Assembly (NCBI GenBank): GCA_036985755.1
Contig: BTQG01000003.1
Span: forward strand, 1-52,056
Direction of reading: 5' to 3'
DNA from: JACZST01 sp036985755
GTDB lineage: Bacteria > Actinomycetota > Acidimicrobiia > Spongiisociales > UBA5794
Length of the DNA stretch: 52,056 nt
Positions 30,912-38,921 of the stretch are shown piece by piece. Position numbers and translations under genes: made by a program. The number at the start of each line of letters is the position of its first letter. Position 1 is the first letter of the stretch. Under the pieces are notes generated by a model. That model did no database searches and was not told where the DNA came from. It worked only from the letters and a program-made list of their open reading frames with translations.

Positions 30912-32382
30912 CATCGCCTCCGAGGGCACTCAACAATGCCGCCGCGTCCTCGGAAGCGTCGAGCAGCTCCCCTACGTGATCTTCCGTTCCGCGCAGCGGT
31001 TCCATCATAGGAACCCGCTTGAGTGTTTCTTCCCCTATGTCAAAGACCAGCGAATCCCAATTGGCGGCGACCACCGCTCCCGGGTATCGAGCCATGCACT
31101 GGCCACGGAAGTAGGCGCGGGTGTCCCGTGGCGGCTCGATGACGGCCCGCTCGATGTCGTCATCGGTGAACAGCCGACTCACCCGTTGCCTGGCAGCAAG
31201 GCGTCCGTAGAGGCCTCGCTCGGGGTCGACGTCGTGGTATTGCAGGTCCAGCAAGCGCAGCTTCGGGTGGTCCCAGGCCAGCCCATCGCGTTCCCGATAC
31301 GCCTCGAGAATGCGCTGCTTCGCGGTCCAATCGATACGGTCGGCGGTAGTCGCCGGATCCCTTTCCAGATCGGTGAGGATCAATTCCCACTGCGACAGCA
31401 CGTCCTCGTATACCGCATCGAGCTCCACCGACCTGGCGTATTTGGTCAACCACTCGAAGTACTGCCACTGGATGTCCAGGGCGGTCATCGACCCGCTGGC
31501 AGTCCCAAAGTCGCGTTCGAGTTTCGGATCGTGGCTCACCCCCCACACCGCCTCGACCGGATCGGCAAGGTCGATCGGCTCGGGTAGGGCGCCGTCTTCG
31601 ATGGCGTTCAGCACGAGTGCCGCAGTGCCCACCTTGAGGTAGGTCTGTACCTCGTTCATGGTGGCGTCACCGATGATCACATGGAGGCGCCGGTATCGTG
31701 ACGGGTCTGCGTGCGGCTCGTCTCTGGTGTTGATGATCGGTCGCTTCAAGGTCGTCTCCAGGCCGACCTGCTCTTCGAAGAAATCGGCACGCTGGCTGAT
31801 CTGGAAGTCGACCTCCGGTCGACCATTCTCCGACCCGACCTTGCCCGATCCGGTGAATATCTGTCTGCTGACGAGGAACGGCGTCAGATGGGATACGACG
31901 TCACCAAACGGCAGGTCACGGGCGATCAGATAGTTCTCGTGCGCTCCATACGAGTTGCCCTTCCCATCGCTGTTGTTCTTGTGCACCACGAGGCGTTCGC
32001 CTTCGCTGAGGAGGGCGCCGGCGGCGGAGACTGCCTTCGCCATGATGACCTCACCCGCCTTGTCGTACAACGCGGCCGCCAGCGGATCAGCGCACTCTGG
32101 CGTGGAGTACTCGGGGTGGGCGTGGTCGACGTAAAGCCTTGCTCCGTTGGTGAGGACCGAATTGACCAGCCCAGCCTCCATGTCGATTCCTGGGCCATCC
32201 TCGACGCCGAAACCTCGGATGTCCCTGCCCGGCGATTCTTCGTCGAACGACCATTGGATTTTGGCCCCGCGGGTGTAGGCGTTGATGAGCGCGGAAGATG
32301 CATGGACCGGGTTGAAGTCGGCCTTGTGGAGAACCGTTATCCCGAACTCTGTCTCGGTCCCGATGACCTTAGGGAGCGCCAT
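30904..32382 (-). CDS. dop: Dop, Pup deamidase/depupylase
   Basis: 492 residues. Dop deamidates the C-terminal Gln of Pup and removes Pup from substrates. The opening GTETEFGITVLHKADFNPVH, the catalytic Asp region LYVDHAHPEYSTPECADPLA, KNNSDGKGNSYGAHENYLIA, IINTRDEPHADPSRYRRLHV and VSHDPKLERDFG are all family features shared with PafA. The segment before the catalytic site (RDIRGFGVEDGPGIDMEAGL) corresponds to the Dop-specific loop. It starts ATG six bases after arc and overlaps pup by eight bases. Confidence 0.96.
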   Translation of the reverse strand: MALPKVIGTETEFGITVLHKADFNPVHASSALINAYTRGAKIQWSFDEESPGRDIRGFGVEDGPGIDMEAGLVNSVLTNGARLYVDHAHPEYSTPECADPLAAALYDKAGEVIMAKAVSAAGALLSEGERLVVHKNNSDGKGNSYGAHENYLIARDLPFGDVVSHLTPFLVSRQIFTGSGKVGSENGRPEVDFQISQRADFFEEQVGLETTLKRPIINTRDEPHADPSRYRRLHVIIGDATMNEVQTYLKVGTAALVLNAIEDGALPEPIDLADPVEAVWGVSHDPKLERDFGTASGSMTALDIQWQYFEWLTKYARSVELDAVYEDVLSQWELILTDLERDPATTADRIDWTAKQRILEAYRERDGLAWDHPKLRLLDLQYHDVDPERGLYGRLAARQRVSRLFTDDDIERAVIEPPRDTRAYFRGQCMARYPGAVVAANWDSLVFDIGEETLKRVPMMEPLRGTEDHVGELLDASEDAAALLSALGGDDG

Positions 32383-32388
32383 GTGCCG

Positions 32389-34104
32389 TCAAAGATACTG
32401 GCCGGGCGTGACGGCCTCGACGGCCCTGTTGTCACGGTCTCCCTCGATGAGGGTGCGCACGTACGCGATGCGCTGGCCCTTCTTGCCCGAGATCTTGGCC
32501 CAGTCATCAGGATTGGTGGTGTTGGGTAGATCTTCGTGCTCGCGGAACTCCTGCCGGACCGCGTTAACGACATCGCTGGTCCTCAGGCCAGAGGCATCGC
32601 CCGCGATCTCACGTTTGATCGCATCCTTCTTGGCTCGCCTGACGATGTTCTCGATCATCGCTCCCGAGGCGAAGTCCTTGAAATACAACACCTCACGATC
32701 GCCGTTCGCATAGGTGACCTCGAGGAACCGATTGTCCTCGCCCTCCTCGTACATCTTTTCCACCACGACCTCGACGAGGTGATCGATCATCGAAGCCGTG
32801 TCGCCACCGTAGCGTTTGAGTTCCTTACGGTCGTAGGGGAGGTTGGGAGTGAGATAGATCCGGAAAATCTCGCGGGCGGCATCGCGACCGGGGCGCTGAA
32901 TCTTGATCTTCACGTCGAGCCTGCCCGGTCGTAGAATTGCCGGATCGATGAGATCCTCCCGGTTGGAGGCGCCGATCACGATCACGTTCTTCAGCGCTTC
33001 GACACCATCGAGCTCCGACAGCAGCTGGGGCACGATGGTCGACTCGACGTCGGAGGACACGCCGGTTCCCCTGGTCCTGAACAGGGAGTCCATCTCGTCG
33101 AAGAACACGATGACCGGCACGCCCTCGTCCGACTTCTCCTTGGCTCGCTGGAAGATCAGCCGGATCTGGCGTTCTGTCTCACCGACGTATTTGTTCAGCA
33201 GCTCCGGGCCCTTGATGTTGAGGAAGTATGACCGCGTATCCTCGCTGCCTTCCTTGGCGGCGACGGCTTTGGCAAGGCTGTTGGCGACGGCCTTGGCGAT
33301 CAGCGTCTTTCCGCATCCGGGCGGGCCGTACAGGAGCACACCTTTCGGTGCGGCCAGGTCGTAGGCGGCGAACCGTTCCTTGTGGAGGTAGGGCAGTTCG
33401 ATGGCGTCCTGGATGATCTCGATCTGCTCGACGAGACCACCGATGTCTCGATAGGTGATGTCGGGAATCTCCTCCAGGATCAGCTCCTCGACTTGAGGGC
33501 GGATCAACTTCTCGAAAACAAGTCCGGTCACCGGGTCCATGCGGGCGTGATCGCCGGGACGCAAGAAGGTGCCTTGGATGGACTCTGCTCGCTCGACCAC
33601 CCGCTCCTCATCGGCTCTGCCCAACACGATGAGACGCTCGTCCTGGAGGACCTCCTTGATGGTCACCACCTCGCCGCGCTGCCCGTAGGTCCTGACATCG
33701 ACCACGTTGAAGGCCTCGTTCAGGATCACTTCCTGGCCGATGCCGAGCGCCTTGATCTCGACCGTAGGCTCGACGTTCACCCGCAGCTTCCTGCCGTTGG
33801 CATTGACGTCGATCGTGCCGTCCTCGTTGACCCGCAGCACGGTGCCGAACGGATTCGGCGGTGCGGTGAGCTTCTCGACTTCTTCCCTGAGCAGTGCCAG
33901 CTGCTCGCGAGTCTCCTGGAGAGCGGCGCTGAGCTTTTCGTTCTGGCCGGCGGCCTGGGCCATTTTGCCGCGGGCTTCGAGCACGCGCTCTTCGAGCATC
34001 CGCACCCGGCGCGGTGCGTCGTGAAGGCGACTTCTGAGGACGTCGATCTCGTCCTCGAGCATGCGAATCGTCGCCTCGAGCTGTTCAGTGTCCTGCCGGC
34101 TCAC
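32389..34104 (-). CDS. arc: ARC/Mpa proteasome-associated AAA ATPase
   Basis: 571 residues, the ring-shaped unfoldase that feeds pupylated proteins to the 20S core. The N-terminal coiled coil (1-80: IRMLEDEIDVLRSRLHDA, LQETREQLALLREEVEKL) captures Pup; tandem OB domains follow (80-230). The AAA module has Walker A LLYGPPGCGKTLIAKAVANS, Walker B VIVFFDEMDSLF and sensor region GASNREDLIDPAILRPGRLD. It ends GQYL, the C-terminal motif that docks into the alpha-ring pockets. The GTG start lies ten bases after GAGGAGGT. It leads the arc-dop-pup-prcB-prcA run. Confidence 0.96.
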   Translation of the reverse strand: MSRQDTEQLEATIRMLEDEIDVLRSRLHDAPRRVRMLEERVLEARGKMAQAAGQNEKLSAALQETREQLALLREEVEKLTAPPNPFGTVLRVNEDGTIDVNANGRKLRVNVEPTVEIKALGIGQEVILNEAFNVVDVRTYGQRGEVVTIKEVLQDERLIVLGRADEERVVERAESIQGTFLRPGDHARMDPVTGLVFEKLIRPQVEELILEEIPDITYRDIGGLVEQIEIIQDAIELPYLHKERFAAYDLAAPKGVLLYGPPGCGKTLIAKAVANSLAKAVAAKEGSEDTRSYFLNIKGPELLNKYVGETERQIRLIFQRAKEKSDEGVPVIVFFDEMDSLFRTRGTGVSSDVESTIVPQLLSELDGVEALKNVIVIGASNREDLIDPAILRPGRLDVKIKIQRPGRDAAREIFRIYLTPNLPYDRKELKRYGGDTASMIDHLVEVVVEKMYEEGEDNRFLEVTYANGDREVLYFKDFASGAMIENIVRRAKKDAIKREIAGDASGLRTSDVVNAVRQEFREHEDLPNTTNPDDWAKISGKKGQRIAYVRTLIEGDRDNRAVEAVTPGQYL

Positions 34105-34249
34105 TGTCCGCTACCTCCTCAGCGGGGTCGACGGCTCCGCCGCCCCCGTTTTCGAGTGTAGGCCATACTGTGATTTCGGCGTACGTATCAGAACCCTGAG
34201 CGGAACTGCTTGGGCCGGTGAAATTTGCGGGTGCGAAAGAGCGTGTTGC

Positions 34250-34331
34250 GCACTTCGCATCACGTATCACAACGACCGCCAAGCCCACCGCGGCTCGTGA
34301 TACGTTGTACGTAATACGTTGTACGCATTGG
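34250..34331. repeat. Palindromic heptad element upstream of arc
   Basis: Left arm GCACTTC, GCATCAC, GTATCAC (34250-34270); right arm GTGATAC, GTTGTAC, GTAATAC, GTTGTAC (34297-34324) and GCATTGG. GTATCAC and GTGATAC are exact reverse complements, so a hairpin with a 26-base loop can form. It lies in the only long gap in front of the proteasome operon (34105-34346). Confidence 0.8.
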
Positions 34332-34346
34332 GTTGAGGCATCGGGC

Positions 34347-34448
34347 TCAGCCCAATGCCGGCACAATGGCCACTGCCAGCGACAGCACCATCATCAACAC
34401 GATCACCCAGATGAGCACTTTCACCATCGTGTCACGGTTGCGGAACAT
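34347..34448 (-). CDS. 33-residue membrane peptide
   Basis: ATG at 34448 to TGA at 34347. Sequence MFRNRDTMVKVLIWVIVLMM then a second half of hydrophobic residues ending in VPALG: one membrane helix with a short basic N-terminus. It begins inside the stop of the upstream 93-residue gene (TGATG), so it is coupled to it. It is typical of small actinobacterial membrane peptides; no function is known. It is last in a run of four overlapping small genes. Confidence 0.6.
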   Translation of the reverse strand: MFRNRDTMVKVLIWVIVLMMVLSLAVAIVPALG

Positions 34449-34729
34449 CAGGACCCCGGTGCCGGAATCTCAAATTCGCCGACCACAGCACCGCGCTTGC
34501 TCACCCTGATGCCGATGGACCGGCCGGCTTCGATATCGGCTGAATAGATCAGGCGCCGCCGCGGCCCGCGGCGGCGACTCATCCCCGCTACCAACATGGC
34601 CAAACCGGCGGCTGTCCGAATGTTGTCTCCCCGCCTCGAGCCCTCGACCATGGTGTCAAAGCCGAGCTGGGCCCACGGGTGGAAGCGCTTCGCCCACCAG
34701 CGATCGACCAGAGCGAGCATCAGTTTCAT
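34448..34729 (-). CDS. 93-residue basic protein in a small-gene run
   Basis: Start ATG 34729 (MKLMLALVDRWWAKRFHPWA). It has a hydrophobic/aromatic N-terminal helix, then GFDTMVEGSRRGDNIRTAAG, a short hydrophobic patch LAMLVAGM, a strongly basic SRRRGPRRRL, and a C-terminal beta-like stretch IGIRVSKRGAVVGEFEIP. No family is recognised. It overlaps the 65-residue gene upstream by four bases and the 33-residue peptide downstream by one, so the four genes are one coupled unit. Confidence 0.65.
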   Translation of the reverse strand: MKLMLALVDRWWAKRFHPWAQLGFDTMVEGSRRGDNIRTAAGLAMLVAGMSRRRGPRRRLIYSADIEAGRSIGIRVSKRGAVVGEFEIPAPGS

Positions 34730-34923
34730 TCGTGGGTGTAGACCTCAACCGTGATCTTCTGAGTACGGGATCGGTAGATCTTCCAGCCGACGAAGACTGC
34801 GGTCACCACGACCAGGCCGCCGATGACCCACCGCGATACACCCCTCGTGGCGGTGTCGACGACACCTTCGATCTCGCGGAGCTTCTCCTCGAGGTCATCG
34901 CGGGTGATGATGTTCTGTGTCAT
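34726..34923 (-). CDS. 65-residue membrane protein, DUF3618-like
   Basis: ATG at 34923. N-terminal MTQNIITRDDLEEKLREIEG is a predicted amphipathic helix, followed by VVDTATRGVSRW and one membrane segment VIGGLVVVTAVFVGWKIYRS. The D-L-x-x-K helix plus single transmembrane segment resembles DUF3618-type proteins, which usually follow a holin-superfamily gene exactly as here. The match is by architecture only. Confidence 0.65.
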   Translation of the reverse strand: MTQNIITRDDLEEKLREIEGVVDTATRGVSRWVIGGLVVVTAVFVGWKIYRSRTQKITVEVYTHE

Positions 34924-35228
34924 CCGCCCTCCTCCGAGGGTTTTGGCCCAAGCTGGTAGAGCACCGTGGCGAGGGCGACAAGCGCGAGCACCGCAAGCAA
35001 ATATCCCAACGCTTCCCAATACGGGCTGTCGGGCAGGGCATCGACGAGCGCCCGCATCCCAGCCACTGCCAGCAGAATGATGGCGAACCCCCAGGCGAGA
35101 GCCGCCCCGAGGGAGAACCCGCCGAGCCTGCGCAGCTCCGCTGCCCGCTCGACCGTCTCCTGGCGCAGATACGCGGTGGCCAGCTCCTTGAACTCGGTGA
35201 TCATGGCCGGCAGTTGTTGAAGGCTCAT
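34920..35228 (-). CDS. Actinobacterial holin-superfamily membrane protein
   Basis: 102 residues from the ATG at 35228 (MSLQQLPAMITEFKELATAY). A helix EFKELATAYLRQETVERAAE is followed by two membrane segments (FSLGAALAWGFAIILLAVAG; ALGYLLAVLALVALATVLYQ). This is the layout of the actinobacterial holin-like family, which despite the name is mostly chromosomal and unconnected with phage. No lysin or phage gene is nearby. It overlaps the next gene by four bases. Confidence 0.75.
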   Translation of the reverse strand: MSLQQLPAMITEFKELATAYLRQETVERAAELRRLGGFSLGAALAWGFAIILLAVAGMRALVDALPDSPYWEALGYLLAVLALVALATVLYQLGPKPSEEGG

Positions 35229-35357
35229 ACTCTTCCGGTGGAAACGGAGACGCCAGCGTAGCCGACCAGGCGGGGATTCAGGTCCGGTTGCCAAGGACAT
35301 GTGGAGTGCCCACAGGGAACCTGCGCAGCGGTGACCCGCAGATCCCGCATCACCCTG

Positions 35358-35480
35358 CTAGAAGCGCCGCCTGCGAGCGGCACGCATGCCCCGGCGGCCG
35401 CGAATGAGCCATCCGACCGCAAACCCGAAGACGGTGGCGATCAGGATCCACAATACGATCTGGGAGCCGACGTAGAGCAA
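35358..35480 (-). CDS. 40-residue membrane peptide after the OmpA-like gene
   Basis: A TTG start at 35480 follows the OmpA-like TAG directly (TAGTTG), with GAGGGG just upstream. The product is LLYVGSQIVLWILIATVFGF in its first half, then a Gly-rich AVGWLIRGRRG and a basic C-terminus RAARRRRF: one membrane helix, basic tail inside. The arrangement recalls mycobacterial arfA-arfB-arfC, where small membrane proteins follow the OmpA/BON protein; sequence identity to ArfB is not claimed. Confidence 0.6.
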   Translation of the reverse strand: MLYVGSQIVLWILIATVFGFAVGWLIRGRRGMRAARRRRF

Positions 35481-36722
35481 CTACCCCTCCTGCGGGATGA
35501 ACTCGATCCTACGGTTCTGTTCCGGCGTTGCCGTCGGTGACACCGGTTGCGTGTCACCATACCCAACAACGATGAACCGGTCGGGAGACTCCCCCAGGCC
35601 TACGAAGTAGTCGAGAACCGCCTGGGCGCGCCGCTCCGAGAGCTCGAGATTGTGCTCGGCGGTGCCGGAGGCATCGGCATGGCCTGCGATCTCGACGGCG
35701 ACATATGGCAGCTCCCGCAGTGACAACAGGATCTCGTCGAGCAGCGTCTTGCCTTCCTCTGTGAGGTCGGCGCGATTCAGCTCGAACTCGACGACCTTGT
35801 CGCCGATGAGCTCGGTGAGCGTTTGGGTGAGCTCGTCGACCTCCTCTGCGGTAGCGACCCGGACTTCGGGGGGCAGAATGAGCCCAGGGGTGATCTGGAA
35901 GCCGTTCGCTTCCAGGGCAAACGTGGCCGCCTCGCCGGCGTCGGTGATGTCTCGTTTCTGCTGGCGGGTCTCGACCTCACCCGAGGTGATCACCACCTTC
36001 CCAGAAGGGTTGATGATGAGCGACCCTTCGTCGAGGCCGGTGGCGAGCGAACGGAGCAGCGCCATCGCATTACCGATCCAGTCGGTCTCGTCCGCCAGGC
36101 CCTCGATGTCCGCGAGATCTTCCATCACGACAACATCGGAGACGTCGATCGACCCGAACAGCGCCTGTTCCCCTGCATCGACGAACCCTGCCGGCTCCGT
36201 CTCGATGTAGTCTCGGATGGTGTCGGTCGAGACGTCACCGATGATGGTGAGGGCGCCACCGACCCAGGCAAAGGTCATCACCCTGCCGGTGACGGCGACT
36301 TGCTCGATCTCCGACACCTCGACGACGTACAGTGCGGATGCGTCGATCTTGCCAACCCCGTTGACCGCGGCGACCGCAGCCGCGGCCTCTCCTCCCGACT
36401 GTGCTTGGTGGTAATAACCCTGCAGCGTGATGTCGAAACCGGTTACAGAAGCGGTGATGTCCTGAAAGCCGGCGATGCGGAGAGCCCGCTCGCTCCGCGC
36501 CTCGAGATCTCCTTCGATCGCTCTCGTCCCGAAGAAGGCTGCCGCCACCGCGATGAGGAGGAAGATCATCACGGTCCCGGCAATAAAGGCAAACTTGGAG
36601 ACGACCTGATCGTCCACGCCGGGTGATCCGAACGAGGGCGGACCGTTCCCGGACCCACTTCCTGTAGTCCTTCCTCGATCCGTATTCAGCTGCTGGAGTC
36701 GTTTCGTCGCCGACCTCGACAT
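35481..36722 (-). CDS. OmpA/BON-domain envelope protein (ArfA/OmpATb-like)
   Basis: 413 residues from the ATG at 36722 (MSRSATKRLQQL), seven bases after GGAGG; further in-frame starts upstream are worse placed. A Gly/Ser-rich cytoplasmic stretch is followed by a membrane segment (KFAFIAGTVMIFLLIAVAAA) and two BON-like regions (ARSERALRIAGFQDITASVT). The C-terminal OmpA peptidoglycan-binding domain includes VEIAGHADASGTAEHNLELS and ERRAQAVLDYFVG, ending RRIEFIPQEG. Membrane anchor, BON and OmpA in this order match mycobacterial OmpATb (ArfA), which is implicated in acid response. It does not indicate an outer membrane by itself. Confidence 0.88.
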   Translation of the reverse strand: MSRSATKRLQQLNTDRGRTTGSGSGNGPPSFGSPGVDDQVVSKFAFIAGTVMIFLLIAVAAAFFGTRAIEGDLEARSERALRIAGFQDITASVTGFDITLQGYYHQAQSGGEAAAAVAAVNGVGKIDASALYVVEVSEIEQVAVTGRVMTFAWVGGALTIIGDVSTDTIRDYIETEPAGFVDAGEQALFGSIDVSDVVVMEDLADIEGLADETDWIGNAMALLRSLATGLDEGSLIINPSGKVVITSGEVETRQQKRDITDAGEAATFALEANGFQITPGLILPPEVRVATAEEVDELTQTLTELIGDKVVEFELNRADLTEEGKTLLDEILLSLRELPYVAVEIAGHADASGTAEHNLELSERRAQAVLDYFVGLGESPDRFIVVGYGDTQPVSPTATPEQNRRIEFIPQEG

Positions 36723-36826
36723 CGACATGCCTCCGAGGGTACTGCTCGCTTTTGGTATCGGCCGTGCCACGGCGTCGCCGTAGTCTCAACCGATGGGACG
36801 ATCGGTCGTTCTGTTGCGGTTCCCGC

Positions 36827-37129
36827 CTATTCGTCGAAGAGGCGGCGGATGGCGTCGTGGTCGCGCAACGCGTTGGTCATCATGTCATCGGTCGCTTCTT
36901 TCAAAGCCCGCAGGCGGCTCGATAGCAGCTCGAACTCGTCGCGAACCTCGGTGAGCCGCCGCACGGAACGATTCCGTTCCGCTTCATAGACCTGAGAGGC
37001 ACGTTGCTCGGCTTCGGACACGATCCTGTCCGCCTCAGCCTCGGCTACGGCGACGATCCGGCGCGCTTCGTTCCTCGCATCCTTGGTACCGAGCGTTTCC
37101 CCTGGCGCCGGTGACGACAGCAGTCTCAT
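36827..37129 (-). CDS. Coiled-coil protein of 100 residues
   Basis: Start ATG 37129 (MRLLSSPAPGETLGTKDARN). From residue 17 the chain is heptad-patterned helix: EARRIVAVAEAEADRIVSEA, EQRASQVYEAERNRSVRRL, TEVRDEFELLSSRLRALKEA. The EAEADRIVSEAEQRA region recalls DivIVA/ATP-synthase-b-like stalks, but no DivIVA N-terminal signature is present. No membrane segment or cysteine. Divergent from the CREST-type gene; about 100 bases before the OmpA-like gene. Confidence 0.7.
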   Translation of the reverse strand: MRLLSSPAPGETLGTKDARNEARRIVAVAEAEADRIVSEAEQRASQVYEAERNRSVRRLTEVRDEFELLSSRLRALKEATDDMMTNALRDHDAIRRLFDE

Positions 37130-37273
37130 GCGTCATCCTTCCTTGCGGTGCCCCCCACTCCCCTACCAGCCCTGGCACCAGTGTAGGACGACTGCGCTGC
37201 GCGGTCAATAGGGAGGTCTTCGACCACTATCTGCGCGCATCAGGCCCCCTCGGGGGCGGTCTACGATGCCCAG

Positions 37274-37948
37274 GTGACCTTTGTCGCCCAACTCGGCACC
37301 GGAGACTGCGAGGCGATTCGCCAGGAGTGGCTCAAACAACCAACGAACGCTTGGTCCAGTGTGGCGTTTGCCGTCGTCGGTCTCGCCGTGTTGACGAGCG
37401 CCCGGTCGGTGGATGGAGCCGAGCGAACCGATCGCGTCGTGTTTGGCTTGCTGCTGACGGCGACGGGAATCGGCAGCTTTCTGTTTCATGGGCTGCAGCC
37501 TGGTCCCGCCAATTTTCTCCACGACATCACGCTCCTGGCCGCCCTGTTGTTTCTGGTGGTCGTCAGCGCTGCCGGGGCGTTTGCGGCCAACCGGCACACG
37601 GTCGCTGCGGTTTTCCTCGGAGGTGTTGCCGTTTTTGCTCTTGCCCTGCTGGTCAGCCCGGGCATCACCAATGTGCTCACCGGCATCGTCATCATCCTGC
37701 TGATCGCTTCCGATGTCGCCATGTGGAGGCGTACCGAACCCAACCGCTCGTGGTATGCCGGGGCCGGTGCGGTGCTGGTCGCCGCCCTCGCCCTCAACTT
37801 TGCCGGGCGGACCGATGCTCCCTGGTGTGACTCGACCACCCTGCTCCAGCCACACGCAGGGTGGCATGTGCTTGCCGCGGTGTTCCTCGGCCTCTATTTC
37901 ATGGCCACCGCTCCGGCGAGAGAGAAATCCGAAACGGGGGTGTCGTGA
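37274..37948 (+). CDS. CREST/ceramidase-superfamily membrane protein
   Basis: 224 residues from a GTG at 37274. It has about seven hydrophobic segments. Signature pieces are GDCEAIRQEWLKQPTNAWSS (the CE and QPxNxWSS motif), GIGSFLFHGLQPGPANFLHD (metal His and Asp) and HAGWHVLAAVFLGLYFM (final metal His pair). This is the pattern of the CREST superfamily (alkaline ceramidases, PAQR receptors, Per1), predicted metal-dependent hydrolases in the membrane. The substrate is unknown. The stop overlaps the next gene in GTGA, so the two are co-translated, though a link to amino acid catabolism is not obvious. Confidence 0.78.
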   Translation: MTFVAQLGTGDCEAIRQEWLKQPTNAWSSVAFAVVGLAVLTSARSVDGAERTDRVVFGLLLTATGIGSFLFHGLQPGPANFLHDITLLAALLFLVVVSAAGAFAANRHTVAAVFLGGVAVFALALLVSPGITNVLTGIVIILLIASDVAMWRRTEPNRSWYAGAGAVLVAALALNFAGRTDAPWCDSTTLLQPHAGWHVLAAVFLGLYFMATAPAREKSETGVS

Positions 37949-38889
37949 CCGGCGCCGTGACCATCGACGATGTGCGAGCCGCCGCCGATCGGATCCGCCC
38001 CCACATCCATCGCACCCCGATCGTGACCTCGTCGGCGTTGGACGCCGCTGCCGGGGCCACGGTATTCGCCAAGGCGGAGAATCTTCAGAAAGTTGGTGCC
38101 TTCAAGGCCCGGGGTGCCACCAACGCCGTATTGCTGCTCGATGATGTCCCCGGCGTTGCGACCCACTCCAGCGGCAACCACGGCCAAGCGCTGGCCTACG
38201 CAGCAGGAATACGGGGCCTGCCCGCCTGGATCGCCATGCCCAGGACGGCCAATCCACTGAAGATCGCAGCGGTCCGCGGTTACGGTGCCGAGGTCGTGCT
38301 CTGCGACCACGCCGACCGTGAGCAGACCGCGCTGTCTCTGGTTGAAGAGAGGGGGGCGGTCCTGGTGCATCCGTTCGATGACGCCGATGTGATCGCCGGT
38401 CAGGGAACCGTCGCCCTGGAACTCACCGATCAGGTCGACGATCTCGACATCATCATCGCCCCCATCGGAGGCGGAGGACTGCTGGCCGGCACTGCGGTCG
38501 CTGCCATGGCGTCGCGACCCGCGATCACCGTGCTCGGCGCCGAGCCGTTTGCCGTCGACGACGCCTACCGCTCTCTGGCCTCCGGGGAGCGCCAGCCTGG
38601 TGCCGTCGACCCGCAAACGGTCGCCGACGGGCTACTGGTCGGGATGGGAGCCATGCCGTTCGACCTTCTCTCTGGGCTCGGGGTAGAGATCCTGCGCGTC
38701 GAAGAGGAGGACATTCTCGCCGCCGGCGCCTTCTTTCTCGAGAGAATGAAGCTGGTGGTCGAGCCATCGAGCGCCACCGCGTTGGCCGCCGTCTTCGCCT
38801 ACCCCGATCGTTTTGCCGGGCGCAGGGTCGGTCTCATCGTGAGCGGGGGAAACACCGATCTGACCTGGTATCGGCCGTCCAGCACGTAG
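37945..38889 (+). CDS. Threonine/serine dehydratase-like PLP enzyme
   Basis: 314 residues from the GTG at 37945. Fold-type II PLP enzyme: the Schiff-base Lys is in NLQKVGAFKARGATNA, the Asn/Ser substrate loop is THSSGNHGQALAYAA, and the phosphate-binding glycine loop is IIAPIGGGGLLAGTAVAAMA. The C-terminal SSATALAAV and SGGNTDL follow. The length matches the short catabolic threonine dehydratase/serine racemase group without an ACT regulatory domain. Deamination of threonine or serine is likely; racemase activity cannot be excluded. Confidence 0.9.
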   Translation: MTGAVTIDDVRAAADRIRPHIHRTPIVTSSALDAAAGATVFAKAENLQKVGAFKARGATNAVLLLDDVPGVATHSSGNHGQALAYAAGIRGLPAWIAMPRTANPLKIAAVRGYGAEVVLCDHADREQTALSLVEERGAVLVHPFDDADVIAGQGTVALELTDQVDDLDIIIAPIGGGGLLAGTAVAAMASRPAITVLGAEPFAVDDAYRSLASGERQPGAVDPQTVADGLLVGMGAMPFDLLSGLGVEILRVEEEDILAAGAFFLERMKLVVEPSSATALAAVFAYPDRFAGRRVGLIVSGGNTDLTWYRPSST

Positions 38890-38921
38890 TGCGGAATACA
38901 GGTTCGGTTCCAGATGCCGAG

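Noticed and set aside
34920..35228. Holin-like gene as sign of a prophage
   Set aside because: No lysin, portal, terminase or integrase nearby; the actinobacterial holin-superfamily is usually chromosomal.
35481..36722. OmpA domain as evidence of an outer membrane
   Set aside because: The same BON-OmpA layout is known in mycobacteria as a membrane-anchored, peptidoglycan-binding protein, and nothing else in the window indicates a diderm.
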